From positions 675,879 through 739,878 of the forward strand of contig NZ_JAQQKW010000001.1 of assembly GCF_028550395.1 (NCBI RefSeq): DNA of 64,000 nucleotides, read 5' to 3'. This document shows, piece after piece, positions 43,466 to 53,015 of this stretch. The notes beneath the pieces are model-generated. The model made no database searches and had not been told where the DNA came from. It saw only the letters and a list, made by a program, of their open reading frames with translations. Made by a program: the position numbers and the translations under genes. Each line of letters begins with the position of its first letter. The stretch's first letter is position 1. This DNA is from Asticcacaulis currens (lineage in GTDB: Bacteria; Pseudomonadota; Alphaproteobacteria; Caulobacterales; Caulobacteraceae).

Positions 43466-44002
43466 TCAGCGTGAAGCCTCCAGTTGCGCCAGCACCACCG
43501 TCGCGCCCTTGTGCAGGGGCATATAGGCCGAAGCGATCTGGCTTAAGGGCACGGGGCCTTGCAGCAGATAGCCGAAGCCAAACAGGATGAGCATCAGATA
43601 GCGCAGGGCCAGCGGGTCGCCCTTGGCCATACCGGCCTTAGCCTTGCCGATCTTCAATGACGGCTGCTTCACCTTGTGGCGCATACCGATCAGCACGTCG
43701 GGCTTGACGCCATTGTCGAGCGCGAGTCGTGTGTTGATTTCGGTAAAACTTGGCTGTTTAAACCCGCGCAGGTTGAGAACGGCGGCAATGGCGGCCACGA
43801 CTGCGCCCGCCGTCAGAACCGCCAGATGGACCATCGGGCTTAACCCCGCGAACAGCCCCCATTGGGCGGCTACAGCAATGGCCCCAGCCAGTAGCAGAAA
43901 CGGCGTCACAGCGGGCAAAATCTGTTCCCAGATCATCACCACATGCGTCCAGAACAGCGCCCGGCTCAGCTTTGATAAGGGTTTTGTCCGTTGAAGCTTC
44001 AT
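43466..44002 (-). CDS. Truncated DUF4175/TIGR02302 membrane protein (N-terminal fragment)
   Basis: 178 residues with three hydrophobic segments (about 33-52, 56-78 and 130-148). The N-terminus LSRALFWTHVVMIWEQILPA and DNGVKPDVLIG match the start of DUF4175/TIGR02302 proteins, which are normally 800 or more residues and often lie just after lysA in alphaproteobacteria, as here. The long periplasmic part is missing and the frame ends in QLEASR. The remainder was probably deleted along with damage to the neighbouring SNase gene. Probably non-functional, though the fragment is open. It lies 24 bases from lysA. Confidence 0.65.
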   Translation of the reverse strand: MKLQRTKPLSKLSRALFWTHVVMIWEQILPAVTPFLLLAGAIAVAAQWGLFAGLSPMVHLAVLTAGAVVAAIAAVLNLRGFKQPSFTEINTRLALDNGVKPDVLIGMRHKVKQPSLKIGKAKAGMAKGDPLALRYLMLILFGFGYLLQGPVPLSQIASAYMPLHKGATVVLAQLEASR

Positions 44003-44026
44003 GCCGTCCCCCAAAGACGTGCGAGT

Positions 44027-45343
44027 TTAGTCCGCCCGTACCCTATGCGGTCTTAACCATTCCGGCAAGACCTCGCGGTTCATCATCTCCTCATAGGCGG
44101 GACGAGGACGCACCACCGCCCAGTTTGTGTCACGCACCAACACCTCAGGAGCGAGGGGGCGCGAATTATACTCGCTGCCCATCACCGCCCCATAGGCCCC
44201 GGCCGACATGAAGGCGACCAGATCACCGGCTTTCAGTGCCGGCATGTCGCGGCCGCGCGTAAAGGTGTCGCCGGTTTCGCAGACCGGGCCGACCACATCA
44301 TAGATGGCGGTTTCGTTGGTCTGAACCGCCGTCACCGGGCGGATGTCGTGATAGGCGTCGTACATGGCGGGGCGGATCAGGTCGTTCATTGCCGCATCGA
44401 CGACGAGAAACTTCTGACCAGAGTCTTCGCGTTCATGAATGTGGATGACGCGCGACACCAGAATACCCGCATTGGCAGCGATCAAACGACCCGGCTCAAA
44501 GGCATAGCGCACTCCGAGATTTCCGACGGTTAGCGCCACCATCTGGGCAAAATCGTTGGGCGAGGGCGGTTCTGGCATGTTGAAATAGGGCACGCCCAGC
44601 CCGCCGCCCAGATCGAGGCGCTCAACGCTCAGGCCACTGGCGCGCAACTCCTGCACCCAGCCCTTCATTTTGGAAAAGGCGGCCTGCATGGGGGCGAGGT
44701 CCGTGATCTGGCTGCCGATATGGCAGGCAATGCCCATGGGGGCGATATTGGGATCGGCGGCGGCCTGACCATAGAGGGAGATGGCTTCGCGGGCCGATAC
44801 GCCGAACTTGTCCTTGGCCCCGCCGGTAGTAATCTTGGCATGACCGCCGGCGCCGACGCCCGGATTAATGCGGATGACGATGGGGGCCACGACGCCCAGA
44901 GACGCCGCCACGTGGCTGAGGCGTTCCAGTTCGGGCTTTGATTCGACATTGAGCTGATAGATGCCGGTCTTCAGCGCGAAGGCCATTTCGGCGTCGGTCT
45001 TGCCCACGCCCGAAAAGACGATACGCTCCGGCGGAATACCGGCGGTCAGCGCCTTACGGATTTCGCCCTCGGACACCGTATCGGCCCCGGCCCCCTGTTC
45101 GGCGAGCGTTTGCAGCACCGCCAGATTGGAGTTGGCTTTGGTGGCATAGGCGATTAGCGGCGCTTCGTTCTTGGGGCTTTGCAGGGCGTCCTGGGCCCAC
45201 AGTGCCTGAGAGAAGACCTGAAAATGCCGCTCGAACGTGGCGGACGAATAAACGTAGAGCGGGGTGCCGACGCGTTCAGCCAATTCGCGGACCGATACGC
45301 CCTCGGCGTGCATCTCGCCGTCACGGATGTCAAAATGATTCAT
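44027..45343 (-). CDS. lysA: Diaminopimelate decarboxylase
   Basis: PLP-dependent fold III enzyme that makes L-lysine from meso-diaminopimelate. 438 residues. PLP lysine in AYATKANSN (about residue 69), HIGSQI (about 209), GGGLGVPY, FEPGRLI and the second active-site stretch GPVCETGDTF (about 361-370) near the dimer interface. Minus strand, downstream of argH and the LptM-like gene. A palindrome separates it from the latter. Confidence 0.96.
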   Translation of the reverse strand: MNHFDIRDGEMHAEGVSVRELAERVGTPLYVYSSATFERHFQVFSQALWAQDALQSPKNEAPLIAYATKANSNLAVLQTLAEQGAGADTVSEGEIRKALTAGIPPERIVFSGVGKTDAEMAFALKTGIYQLNVESKPELERLSHVAASLGVVAPIVIRINPGVGAGGHAKITTGGAKDKFGVSAREAISLYGQAAADPNIAPMGIACHIGSQITDLAPMQAAFSKMKGWVQELRASGLSVERLDLGGGLGVPYFNMPEPPSPNDFAQMVALTVGNLGVRYAFEPGRLIAANAGILVSRVIHIHEREDSGQKFLVVDAAMNDLIRPAMYDAYHDIRPVTAVQTNETAIYDVVGPVCETGDTFTRGRDMPALKAGDLVAFMSAGAYGAVMGSEYNSRPLAPEVLVRDTNWAVVRPRPAYEEMMNREVLPEWLRPHRVRAD

Positions 45344-45441
45344 TTACAAACAGGTTCCTGTGAGGCGGAAAGAACCCCCACCATCATCGCCGCTACGCGC
45401 GATGGTCCCGACACTTTCGAATGCTAGACGTTCGCCACATC

Positions 45442-45468
45442 GTACCCCAGTAAACCGGGGAGGTATAA
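45442..45468. repeat. TATACCTCC-type intergenic palindrome, copy 3
   Basis: GTACCCC, then GGGGAGGTATAAA, with CCCC/GGGG arms around AGTAAACC. It lies between the LptM-like and lysA genes, four bases from the lipoprotein stop. Confidence 0.6.
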
Positions 45469-45472
45469 ACGA

Positions 45473-45769
45473 TTACTGGCGTTGGGCGTTGCCCGTGCCT
45501 TCGAGCGGGGCGTCGGCGACCTTGCTGTTTTGCTGATAAGGGTCCGGCATCTCGTTCTTGAATTCCTTGCGCGGCAGGGCGCGCTCGGTGGCCTTGCCTT
45601 CGGCCTGCGCCTTCTTCTTGGCGGCCACCTCTTCCTGCGCGCGCTTGCCCCACAGAGGCGGCGCGCGTTCCAGATCACCCTGCTTGGCACAGGCGGTCAG
45701 ACCCAGACCAGAGATCGCGGCCAGCACGAGAGCGGCCTTCACAAACGAACGCGATACGGTAGCGGTCAT
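45473..45769 (-). CDS. LptM-like small lipoprotein
   Basis: 98 residues from ATG 45769. Signal peptide with lipobox LTAC (Cys at about 27) followed by [14 protein letters not shown], the GDLE/P-P pattern of the LptM (YifL) family, which assists maturation of the LptDE outer-membrane translocon. The charged remainder ([18 protein letters not shown]) is probably disordered. Its start overlaps the argH stop by four bases, so it is translated with argH. The order argH, lptM-like, lysA is conserved in alphaproteobacteria. Confidence 0.8.
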   Translation of the reverse strand: MTATVSRSFVKAALVLAAISGLGLTACAKQGDLERAPPLWGKRAQEEVAAKKKAQAEGKATERALPRKEFKNEMPDPYQQNSKVADAPLEGTGNAQRQ

Positions 45770-47175
45770 ACCAAAATTTCCTTCCAACGCTGGATCTGTT
45801 CGCGCACCCGCACAGGTGAGGTGCCACCATAGGACAGGCGCGAAGCCGCTGAGGCTTCGGGCGTCAGAACACTATATACGTCTTCGGTAATCCCCGCCTC
45901 CAGTTTTTGCAGATCAGCGAGCGACAGTTGCGAAAGGTCCACACCCTGTCCTTCGGCCAGCTTGACCGCCGCACCGGTAACATGGTGAGCGTCCCGGAAC
46001 GGCATGTTGAGGGTGCGAACCAGCCAATCGGCCAGGTCCGTCGCCGTCGAAAAGCCCGATGAGGCCGCAGCCTTCATGCGCTCCCGATTGGCGCTCAGAT
46101 CACGCACCATGCCGGTCATGGCCGCCAAAGCCAGATCGAGCGATTCAAAGGCCTCAAACACGGGCGGCTTGTCCTCCTGCATGTCCTTGGAATAGGCCAG
46201 AGGCAGGCCCTTCATCACCGTGGTCAGTGCGATCAGCGCCCCGTTGATGCGACCCGTCTTGGCGCGCACCAGCTCGGCCGCATCGGGGTTGCGCTTTTGC
46301 GGCATGATGGAAGAGCCGGTTGAGAAGGCGTCCGAAAGGCGGACGAAGCCGAACTGCGGCGTCGTCCAGATGACGATTTCTTCGGCCAGACGCGACAGGT
46401 GCCCGGCGCAGATGGCGGCGTGGCTCAAAGACTCCAGCGCGAAATCCCGGTCGGAGACGCCGTCCAGGCTGTTGGCGGTCGGACCGTCAAAACCCAGGGC
46501 TTCGGCGGTCATGTGGCGGTCGATGGGGAAGGGCGACCCGGCCAGAGCAGCGGAGCCCAGCGGATTCTCATTCATGCGCTTGCGCGCGTCTTCAAAGCGC
46601 GTGGCGTCGCGGCCGAACATTTCGACATAGGCCATCAGGTGGTGGCCAAAGGTCACGGGCTGCGCCGGTTGCAAGTGGGTGAAGCCCGGCATCAGGGCGT
46701 CGGCATAGTCTTCGGCCCGCGTCACCAGCGCCTTTTGCAGGTCACGCAATTGCGCAATCGTATAGTCCACGCGGTCACGCACCCACAGGCGGAAGTCGGT
46801 CGCCACCTGATCATTGCGTGAGCGCGCCGTGTGTAGACGACCCGCCGTCGCCCCGATCAGCTCACGCAATCGCGCCTCGACATTCATATGGATGTCTTCG
46901 TATTCGGCGCGGAAGGGGAAGTTACCGGCTTCGATCTCACCGATGATGGTTTGCAGGCCGGCGTCGATCTCCTGCGCGGCCTCGGCGCTGATGATGCCTT
47001 GTTTGGCCAGCATGGCGGCGTGGGCCCGTGATCCGGCGATGTCCTGCGCCCACAAACGTTTGTCAACCTCGATCGAGACGTTGATGGCTTGCATAATGGC
47101 GTCAGGTTGGGCAGAGAATCGTCCACCCCACATTTTCTGCCCGGCGGAATTGGGGGATTGCGAAGGATCGGTCAT
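45766..47175 (-). CDS. argH: Argininosuccinate lyase
   Basis: Last enzyme of arginine synthesis, cleaving argininosuccinate to arginine and fumarate. 469 residues, all-helical fumarase superfamily. Early [20 protein letters not shown] (about 109-122), [16 protein letters not shown] segment (about 156-167) and the signature [12 protein letters not shown] (about 283-294). ATG 47175 follows AGAGG on the minus strand; the 32-residue extension lies over the divergent tlpA gene. The start codon overlaps that of tlpA by two bases. Confidence 0.96.
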   Translation of the reverse strand: MTDPSQSPNSAGQKMWGGRFSAQPDAIMQAINVSIEVDKRLWAQDIAGSRAHAAMLAKQGIISAEAAQEIDAGLQTIIGEIEAGNFPFRAEYEDIHMNVEARLRELIGATAGRLHTARSRNDQVATDFRLWVRDRVDYTIAQLRDLQKALVTRAEDYADALMPGFTHLQPAQPVTFGHHLMAYVEMFGRDATRFEDARKRMNENPLGSAALAGSPFPIDRHMTAEALGFDGPTANSLDGVSDRDFALESLSHAAICAGHLSRLAEEIVIWTTPQFGFVRLSDAFSTGSSIMPQKRNPDAAELVRAKTGRINGALIALTTVMKGLPLAYSKDMQEDKPPVFEAFESLDLALAAMTGMVRDLSANRERMKAAASSGFSTATDLADWLVRTLNMPFRDAHHVTGAAVKLAEGQGVDLSQLSLADLQKLEAGITEDVYSVLTPEASAASRLSYGGTSPVRVREQIQRWKEILV

Positions 47176-47866
47176 GAATGAGCCTCTGGACGAAAACACG
47201 GACACGGCGAACGCCGAAGCGCAGGCCCCGCAGACAGAGCGGACCAGACCGCCGCGCAAGCTGAAATTCAACCTGATCGTCGCGGCCCTGCTGGTCCTGA
47301 TAATCGCCGTCTCCGTAGCGGCTGTGGTGCTGTTCCGTCAAGCTGAGACTGACGGAACAGTACCCACCGACAGCGGCCCAGTGGCCGAAGGTCCGCTGAA
47401 GGCCTATGCCACCGGCGCTCTGGCCAAGCTGGAAACCCACGCCGCCCCGCGCCCCATCGAAGACATCAGTTTCCTCGATGGCGAGGGCAAGACCGTCAAG
47501 CTGTCGGATTTCAAGGGCCGCGTGGTGGTGCTGAACGTCTGGGCGACCTGGTGTGCGCCGTGCAAGGTCGAGATGCCGACCCTGGCCAATCTGCAAAAGG
47601 GCTATGACCCGCAAAAGGTGCTGGTCCTGCCGCTCAGCATCGACAAGGCCGAAGACAAGGCCGCCGTCGAGAAGGAACTGAAGCTGAGCGAGGGCCTCCC
47701 CGTCTATATGGACTCAGAGATCCAGCCGATGAGCAAGTGGGGCATTGTGGGGATGCCGACGACGATCATCCTCAACACAAACGGTCAGGAAGTGGCGCGC
47801 CTCAGCGGCGAAGCCAAATGGGATGCACCGGAGGTCAAGGCGCTCCTCGACGCGCTGGCAAAGTAA
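47174..47866 (+). CDS. TlpA-like membrane-anchored thioredoxin
   Basis: 230 residues. Cytoplasmic N-terminus (about 1-33), transmembrane helix (about 34-55), then a periplasmic TlpA/ResA fold with the active site WCAPC (Cys127, Cys130) and cis-proline GMPTT near 196. It reduces periplasmic disulphides, possibly of cytochrome oxidase copper sites or c-type cytochromes. AAGGA lies seven bases before ATG 47174. Divergent from argH with overlapping start codons. Confidence 0.92.
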   Translation: MNEPLDENTDTANAEAQAPQTERTRPPRKLKFNLIVAALLVLIIAVSVAAVVLFRQAETDGTVPTDSGPVAEGPLKAYATGALAKLETHAAPRPIEDISFLDGEGKTVKLSDFKGRVVVLNVWATWCAPCKVEMPTLANLQKGYDPQKVLVLPLSIDKAEDKAAVEKELKLSEGLPVYMDSEIQPMSKWGIVGMPTTIILNTNGQEVARLSGEAKWDAPEVKALLDALAK

Positions 47867-47956
47867 CCACCGGGCAATTCGCAAGTCACCTTACCACCAC
47901 ATCTCGCCTTTGGCTCGTGCGGTCCAAATTCTGGCGAAAGCTATAGCTTCACTGCG

Positions 47957-47986
47957 CTATATTCCGCTAAAGGCCGGCAGGTATAA
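47957..47986. repeat. TATACCTCC-type intergenic palindrome, copy 4
   Basis: CTATATTCCGC and GGCAGGTATAAG are imperfect inverted arms around TAAAGGCC. It lies between the tlpA-like gene and the convergent DUF418 gene, five bases from the DUF418 stop. Confidence 0.55.
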
Positions 47987-47990
47987 GGGG

Positions 47991-49169
47991 TCAGCGAATG
48001 GCCACCCAGCGCCCGTGGCTCAGGCAGCGCCACACCCATTCGAGCGGGCCGTAACGGAACACGCGCAGCCAAAGACCGCTGGCCACGATCTGCGCCGCCC
48101 AGATGCTGGCTACGATCGGCACCATCTGCGACAGCGACACTTGTCCGTAGAGGCCCAAGCCGCGCCCGCCGTAGAAGATCGCCGTCATGATCAGCGACTG
48201 GCTGAGATAGTTGGTAAAGGCCATGCGGCCCACCGGGCTCAGCAGTGCCGTGAGGCCATTGGCCACCGGCAGGCGGCTCAGAAGCATCAGGGCGCTGGCA
48301 TAGCCTAGACTGACGAAGAGACTGAGGAATTCCGCTGCTGCGCGGTGTGAGCCATAGATTTCCGGCTCCGGGAAGTTTTCGCGCAGGATGATCAGGTTCT
48401 GCCATCCAATGACTCCAAGCGCCAGCGCGCCGCTGCCGATGGCCACTAGATGCCACAGGGTACGGCGCGGATCGAAATAGCCGGCCTTGAACAGACCGAG
48501 CCCGATCATCATCAAGCCGATGACCTTAGGCGCAAAGACGGCGATCTGCGAAAAAATGCTCATCGCCCACATGACGAAATTGGCGTGCAACGACTGCGCA
48601 AACGTGCCCTGCATCAGACGCATCGTGTCGGCAAAGCTCAGGCTGTCGCTACCGCTGAGGGCCTCACCCAACTGTTCGCGCGGTAAAAACGTCAGGATGA
48701 AACCGGACCCCACTACCATCAGCCCGCCCACAGCCCAGGCGATTAGGCCCCAGCGCAGCAGATGGGGGGTGCGGATGGTCAGGACGAAATAAAGCCCGCA
48801 CAGGGCGTACATCAGCAGGATATCGCCCACCCAGATCGCCGCCCCATGCACCACTCCGATCACGGCCAGCCACACCAGTCGCCGAAAGCGCACGGTCTGC
48901 GTCACCGGTGTGCGAGGTGCGTCTGTCTGCCCCACCAGAAACAGGCTGACGCCGAACAGCATGGCAAACAGGGTCAGGCATTTGGATTCGAAAAAGGTAT
49001 GGATAACCCACCACGCCTGACGGTCCGCGTCGCTCAACGGGAGGGTGGCATGCGCCGGGTTCATATAAACCTCAAGCGGCCAGCCAAAGGCCGGGGCATT
49101 GACGATCAATATGCCCAAGAGCGCAAACCCGCGAATATAGTCGAGGGCGGCATAGCGCGGGGCCGTCAT
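47991..49169 (-). CDS. DUF418 family multispanning membrane protein
   Basis: 392 residues, about ten transmembrane helices. The N-terminal YAALDYIRGFALLGILIVN is the standard DUF418 opening (acyltransferase-3-related), and the C-terminal GRMAFTNYLSQSLI, GPLEWVWR blocks fit the family. Function unknown. Its start overlaps the upstream membrane gene stop by four bases, and that gene overlaps the hydroxyacyl-CoA dehydrogenase gene, giving a three-gene operon. Confidence 0.88.
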   Translation of the reverse strand: MTAPRYAALDYIRGFALLGILIVNAPAFGWPLEVYMNPAHATLPLSDADRQAWWVIHTFFESKCLTLFAMLFGVSLFLVGQTDAPRTPVTQTVRFRRLVWLAVIGVVHGAAIWVGDILLMYALCGLYFVLTIRTPHLLRWGLIAWAVGGLMVVGSGFILTFLPREQLGEALSGSDSLSFADTMRLMQGTFAQSLHANFVMWAMSIFSQIAVFAPKVIGLMMIGLGLFKAGYFDPRRTLWHLVAIGSGALALGVIGWQNLIILRENFPEPEIYGSHRAAAEFLSLFVSLGYASALMLLSRLPVANGLTALLSPVGRMAFTNYLSQSLIMTAIFYGGRGLGLYGQVSLSQMVPIVASIWAAQIVASGLWLRVFRYGPLEWVWRCLSHGRWVAIR

Positions 49170-49669
49170 GCGCCCTGTGCCTCAGCGGCGGCCTTCGGCG
49201 ATGTTTTGAGCAGGATCATCTGAAACAGCACGGCCGACGGCACGGCCAGCAGAACCTGACTGGCGACCATGGGCACGGCCACCAGCGCAAAGACGAGGAG
49301 ATTGCTGAAACTCAGTTCGAAATTCTGACTGAGGGTCAGGTTGCTGAAGGCCATGAACGAGCCCAGCGAGCAGACGAGGAAGGCGCAGCCCACCACGTGG
49401 CCGACGGCGTGCAGTCGGTTTTTCGGGCCCTGAATGAGCCACAGGGCTGCCGCGCATACCATCCAGAACAGCGACAGCCCCATCTGACGCGCCCCTTCAG
49501 CGGCGGCCAGAAGCCCCTGAGCGGCAAAAAACCGCGCCGCAAACCACACGCAGGCGTGCAGGACCGATGCAGCCAGAAGCGCCAGTGCAAACCATAGAAA
49601 GAGCGGACGGCGGGCCGTAAGCAAGCGGAACTTACCTTGTCGGAACGGGCTTTTCGCCGCGATAGTCAT
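49166..49669 (-). CDS. Four-helix membrane protein of unknown function
   Basis: 167 residues from ATG 49669, or less if a non-ATG start is used. Four hydrophobic segments between residues 26 and 155 and no recognisable motif. It overlaps the 3' end of the dehydrogenase gene by 38 bases and the start of the DUF418 gene by four. No strong SD is seen at 49669, so the start is tentative. Probably functions with the DUF418 protein. Confidence 0.6.
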   Translation of the reverse strand: MTIAAKSPFRQGKFRLLTARRPLFLWFALALLAASVLHACVWFAARFFAAQGLLAAAEGARQMGLSLFWMVCAAALWLIQGPKNRLHAVGHVVGCAFLVCSLGSFMAFSNLTLSQNFELSFSNLLVFALVAVPMVASQVLLAVPSAVLFQMILLKTSPKAAAEAQGA

Positions 49670-50510
49670 AGAAGCCGCGACCCGTCTTGCGGCCGTACCA
49701 GCCCGCTTCGACATACTTTACCAGCAGCGGGCAGGGGCGGTACTTGGAGTCCGACAGACCGTCGTACAGTACGTTCATAATGGCCAGCACCGTATCGAGG
49801 CCGATAAAATCGCCCAGCTCCAGCGGTCCCATGGGGTGATTGGCCCCCAGCTTCATGGCCGTGTCGATGGCTTCGACCGTCCCCACCCCTTCATACAGGG
49901 TGTAGATGGCCTCGTTGATCATCGGGATCAGGATGCGGTTGACGATGAAGGCCGGATAGTCCTGCGCATTGGCGGTGATCTTGTCGAGGCTCTCGGCAAA
50001 ACGCACCGCCGCCTCGTAGGTGTCGGTTTCCGTGGCGATCCCGCGGATAATCTCGACCAGCTTCATGATCGGCACCGGGTTCATAAAGTGCAGGCCGATA
50101 AAACGGGTCGGACGGTCGGACGCGGCGGCCAGTCGCGTAATGGAGATGGACGAGGTGTTGGACGCCAGAATAGCCTCGGGTTTCAGGTGTTCGGACACCG
50201 ACTTGAAAATGGCCTTCTTGATCTCTTCATTTTCGGTCGCCGCCTCGATGACCAGCTCGCAGTCGGACAGGTCGGACGCCATGGCCGCCGGCTTGACCAG
50301 TTTCACGGCAGTTGCTGCCGTCTCGGCGCTGATGACGCCCTTTTCGACGGAGCGGGCGATGCCCTTGTTGATCTTTTCGATAGATTTGGCGATGGCGGCG
50401 GCCTGCTGATCATAGAGGAAGACCTCATAGCCCGCCTGCGCACAGACCTGCGCAATGCCGGACCCCATTTGTCCTGCCCCGATAACGCCGACGACTTTGA
50501 TCTCTGTCAT
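49632..50510 (-). CDS. 3-hydroxybutyryl-CoA dehydrogenase
   Basis: 292-residue single-function 3-hydroxyacyl-CoA dehydrogenase (Hbd/PaaH type), oxidising 3-hydroxyacyl-CoA with NAD or working in reverse with acetoacetyl-CoA. Rossmann motif [13 protein letters not shown] (about 9-21), NTSSISIT (about 117), catalytic His in HFMNPVP (about 139) and a C-terminal dimer domain with [16 protein letters not shown]. It reads away from the etfBA genes 4 kb to the right, which would take electrons from acyl-CoA dehydrogenases of the same pathway. Confidence 0.94.
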   Translation of the reverse strand: MTEIKVVGVIGAGQMGSGIAQVCAQAGYEVFLYDQQAAAIAKSIEKINKGIARSVEKGVISAETAATAVKLVKPAAMASDLSDCELVIEAATENEEIKKAIFKSVSEHLKPEAILASNTSSISITRLAAASDRPTRFIGLHFMNPVPIMKLVEIIRGIATETDTYEAAVRFAESLDKITANAQDYPAFIVNRILIPMINEAIYTLYEGVGTVEAIDTAMKLGANHPMGPLELGDFIGLDTVLAIMNVLYDGLSDSKYRPCPLLVKYVEAGWYGRKTGRGFYDYRGEKPVPTR

Positions 50511-50807
50511 ATGAAACCCGCGGTACTGTTATTATGCAGCGACCTTAAACGCCCCTACCGGGTAATCAAGGGCGGCGCGAAAAATTAGAGGGCCATACGA
50601 CAATTCGGGCCCCGATTTATGCGAAAATTGCGCAATCAAACAGAAACTTGGGGTGTCATGACGATTCCATTAAAAGTCATTCCGCTTCAGGCGCGGTAAG
50701 GCTCAGGCCGCCTGCCGCCGCGGGTGGTGCGACAAATAATCGCTTTCGGGGGCGGGCCGCCCTGACTATAGTCGCCGTTTGCGCCCATTCTGTGATAATA
50801 TCTGCCC
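50511..50807. other. Divergent promoter region, no gene seen
   Basis: 297 bases between the dehydrogenase and Rieske genes. A GATAAT box lies about 15 bases before the Rieske ATG, which would give a very short leader. No tRNA, repeat family or leader peptide was recognised. Confidence 0.4.
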
Positions 50808-51911
50808 ATGCCTGATCAGTCCGCCCCGCCCATCGTCAAAGAGCGTCTTGTCTTCGGGCAGGGCTTCATCCGGGATGCCTGGTACTTCGCGGCGCTGTCG
50901 GACGATCTGAAGGCGGGCAAGCTGCAACGCTATGAGATTCTGGGTGAACCGGTGCTGCTGGCGCGCGACACGAACGGCAAGGCCTATGCCATACGTGACA
51001 TCTGTCCGCACCGCGCCGCGCCGCTGTCGGCAGGCAAGATGATCCCCGACCCCAAGACCGGCCAGCCGGTGGTGCAATGCCCCTATCACGGGTGGACCTT
51101 TGGCACGCAGGGGGGCTGCACCGCCGTGCCGTCGCTGACGGCGGATCAGCCGATGGATGTCGAACGCATCCGGGTGCGCTCCTATGCTGTCAAGGAACAG
51201 CAGGGCATGGTCTGGATCTACATGACCGCCGATGCGCGTCGCCCGGCTGAGCCTGATCATGAGCCGCCCGTTCTGCCCGGTGTGGTGGGCGGCAAACCCA
51301 TTATCGTTGAGAGCATGGATTTCGACAGCCACATCGACCACGCGGTGGTGGGGCTTATGGACCCGGCCCACGGCCCCTATGTGCATCAGCAATGGTGGTG
51401 GCGTTCGTCCAAGAAGCAGCTTGAAAAAGCCAAGGCCTTTGAGCCGCGCGAACTCGGCTTTGCCATGGTTCGCCACGCGCCGTCGAAAAATTCGCGCGCC
51501 TATCGCATTCTGGGCGGGGCCCCGGCGACCGAGATCACCTTCCGCCTGCCCGGCATGCGCTATGAGCATATCGAGATCGGTGAGCGGCAGATTCTGGGCC
51601 TAACGTGCCTGACTCCCGTACACACCACCAAAACGCGCATCACGCAGATCTTCTGGTCTGATCACGCCATTTTCCGCGCCATTGCGCCGATCTTCAAATA
51701 CGGCGCCAAGGCCTTCCTCAAGCAGGACGGTGATATGGTCAATCTGCAAAATGAAGGGCTGAAGTACGATCCGTCGCTTTTGTGGATCGACGACGCCGAT
51801 ACGCAGGCCAAGTGGTATCAGCAGCTTAAAAAAGAATGGGTGGCGCATCGTTCGGAAGAACGTCCCTTTGCCAATCCATTGAAACCTGCCACGCTGAAAT
51901 GGACGAGTTGA
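50808..51911 (+). CDS. Rieske 2Fe-2S oxygenase, aromatic-ring-hydroxylating type
   Basis: 367 residues. The Rieske centre is CPHR (Cys66, His68) and CPYHGW (Cys91, His94). The catalytic domain has the non-haem iron ligands probably in DSHIDHAVVGLMDPAHGPYVH (first His pair around 174-190, in parts) with an Asp near residue 320. It groups with VanA/PobA-like and sterol or carotenoid-modifying oxygenases rather than with classical two-subunit dioxygenases, since no beta subunit or reductase gene lies beside it. Substrate unknown. Confidence 0.85.
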   Translation: MPDQSAPPIVKERLVFGQGFIRDAWYFAALSDDLKAGKLQRYEILGEPVLLARDTNGKAYAIRDICPHRAAPLSAGKMIPDPKTGQPVVQCPYHGWTFGTQGGCTAVPSLTADQPMDVERIRVRSYAVKEQQGMVWIYMTADARRPAEPDHEPPVLPGVVGGKPIIVESMDFDSHIDHAVVGLMDPAHGPYVHQQWWWRSSKKQLEKAKAFEPRELGFAMVRHAPSKNSRAYRILGGAPATEITFRLPGMRYEHIEIGERQILGLTCLTPVHTTKTRITQIFWSDHAIFRAIAPIFKYGAKAFLKQDGDMVNLQNEGLKYDPSLLWIDDADTQAKWYQQLKKEWVAHRSEERPFANPLKPATLKWTS

Positions 51912-51932
51912 TCTTCCTGTGCATCGAAAATG

Positions 51933-51965
51933 AAAAAGCCGCCGGAGAGACCCCGGCGGCTTTTT
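51933..51965. terminator. Bidirectional intrinsic terminator
   Basis: AGCCGCCGG and CCGGCGGCT form a 9-bp stem flanked by A5 and T5, so it serves both the Rieske gene and the convergent TetR gene. Confidence 0.9.
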
Positions 51966-51987
51966 CATGGGAGGAAGATAGAAGACA

Positions 51988-52668
51988 TTACGCGGCCTTA
52001 AGGCCCGACACGATCAGTTCGATCTGAAAGCGCAGGCGCTCGCCCATAGAGACGAAAGGCTCACTGTCGCGGTGGGCGCGGCGCAGGTTTGAGAAGGCGA
52101 GGTCTTCGATGATTTCCGCGCCGTGTGCGATGTCGGCCTTGGCCGGCAATTCGCCTTCGCTTTGGGCGTGACGCAGAGTCTCCAGGATCACCTGACGGGT
52201 CATGTCGGTGAGGCTGGCGATTTCCGCCAGACCGGTATTGGTCTCTGGGTCGGCCGTCTGACCGCTCCAGTTCATCACAAAGGCCGACAGGATCAGCCGG
52301 GCATTGCCCTCAGCGGCTTCGTAGGCCGCCAGAAGCTGATGGTGCAGCCGGTCGGCCAGCGGGCGCGTCGTGTCGTGCGCGTCGATGGCCGTGGTGATGA
52401 CACGCGCCGTTTCCTCTTCGACGACCTTCACGAAGATCTCGTTCTTGTCGGCAAAGTTGGCAAACACCGCGCCCGTGGACAGGCCCGCTTCGCGCGCGAT
52501 GTCGCGTAAGGTGGCCGCTTCATAGCCGCGCTCCCGGAACAGAGCTTTGGCAGAGGCGAGGATTTTGAGGCGGTTCAGTTCTTTGGAACGCGCGCGCGCG
52601 CCCAGAGGCAGAGCCGTCTCTTCCTGAGTGAGTTTGTCTTTCAGTTCATACGCCTGATACATGGTCAT
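51988..52668 (-). CDS. TetR/AcrR family transcriptional regulator
   Basis: 226 residues. HTH at about 35-80 (ILASAKALFRERGYEAATLRDIA, then AGLSTGAVFANFADKNEIF, quoted in parts) is a textbook TetR DNA-binding domain; the C-terminal helical ligand domain is variable. Position next to the Rieske oxygenase suggests it may respond to the same compound. A GAATGA/TCATTC palindrome 204 bases upstream is a likely operator. The N-terminal 25 residues before the HTH are longer than usual. Confidence 0.92.
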   Translation of the reverse strand: MTMYQAYELKDKLTQEETALPLGARARSKELNRLKILASAKALFRERGYEAATLRDIAREAGLSTGAVFANFADKNEIFVKVVEEETARVITTAIDAHDTTRPLADRLHHQLLAAYEAAEGNARLILSAFVMNWSGQTADPETNTGLAEIASLTDMTRQVILETLRHAQSEGELPAKADIAHGAEIIEDLAFSNLRRAHRDSEPFVSMGERLRFQIELIVSGLKAA

Positions 52669-52871
52669 TTAACAAGCAGGGCTGAGGGCGGTGCGGGCCG
52701 CCGGTGGAACCTGTACCCGTAGATGGGATGAGGTTTTAGAAAATTCAACAGGTTGTGCGGTTTAATCCCTATCGGGTCAGCAGGGCAACCCGCAAAAAGG
52801 GGTAATCTACGGAATTCGGTGAGGAACGCGTGCTGCACCCGTACGGGTGAAGTCTGACAACTGTTTAACGA

Positions 52872-52887
52872 GAATGATCGTTCATTC
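52872..52887. promoter_or_regulatory. TetR-type operator candidate
   Basis: GAATGATCGTTCATTC: perfect 6-bp arms around a 4-base centre. The half CGTTCAT is repeated at 52891-52897, 12 bases on, as in operators bound by two TetR dimers. Likely autoregulatory for the gene at 52668. Confidence 0.65.
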
Positions 52888-53000
52888 CGTCGTTCATAAA
52901 CCTTCATTACGCCGAAAAACAGGCAAAAAATAGACCTGACCTCTAAAAAAGTGTAATCGTGTAACAGAGGGTGACCTGACCGGAGAATTCCGCGCCGTGC

Positions 53001-53015
53001 GTTGTTTTAAACAAC
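53001..53015. promoter_or_regulatory. 15-base palindrome upstream of the twin-TM/PduO operon
   Basis: GTTGTTTTAAACAAC: perfect 7-bp arms around one base, 90 bases before the ATG at 53106. Possible operator for an unidentified regulator. Confidence 0.45.
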
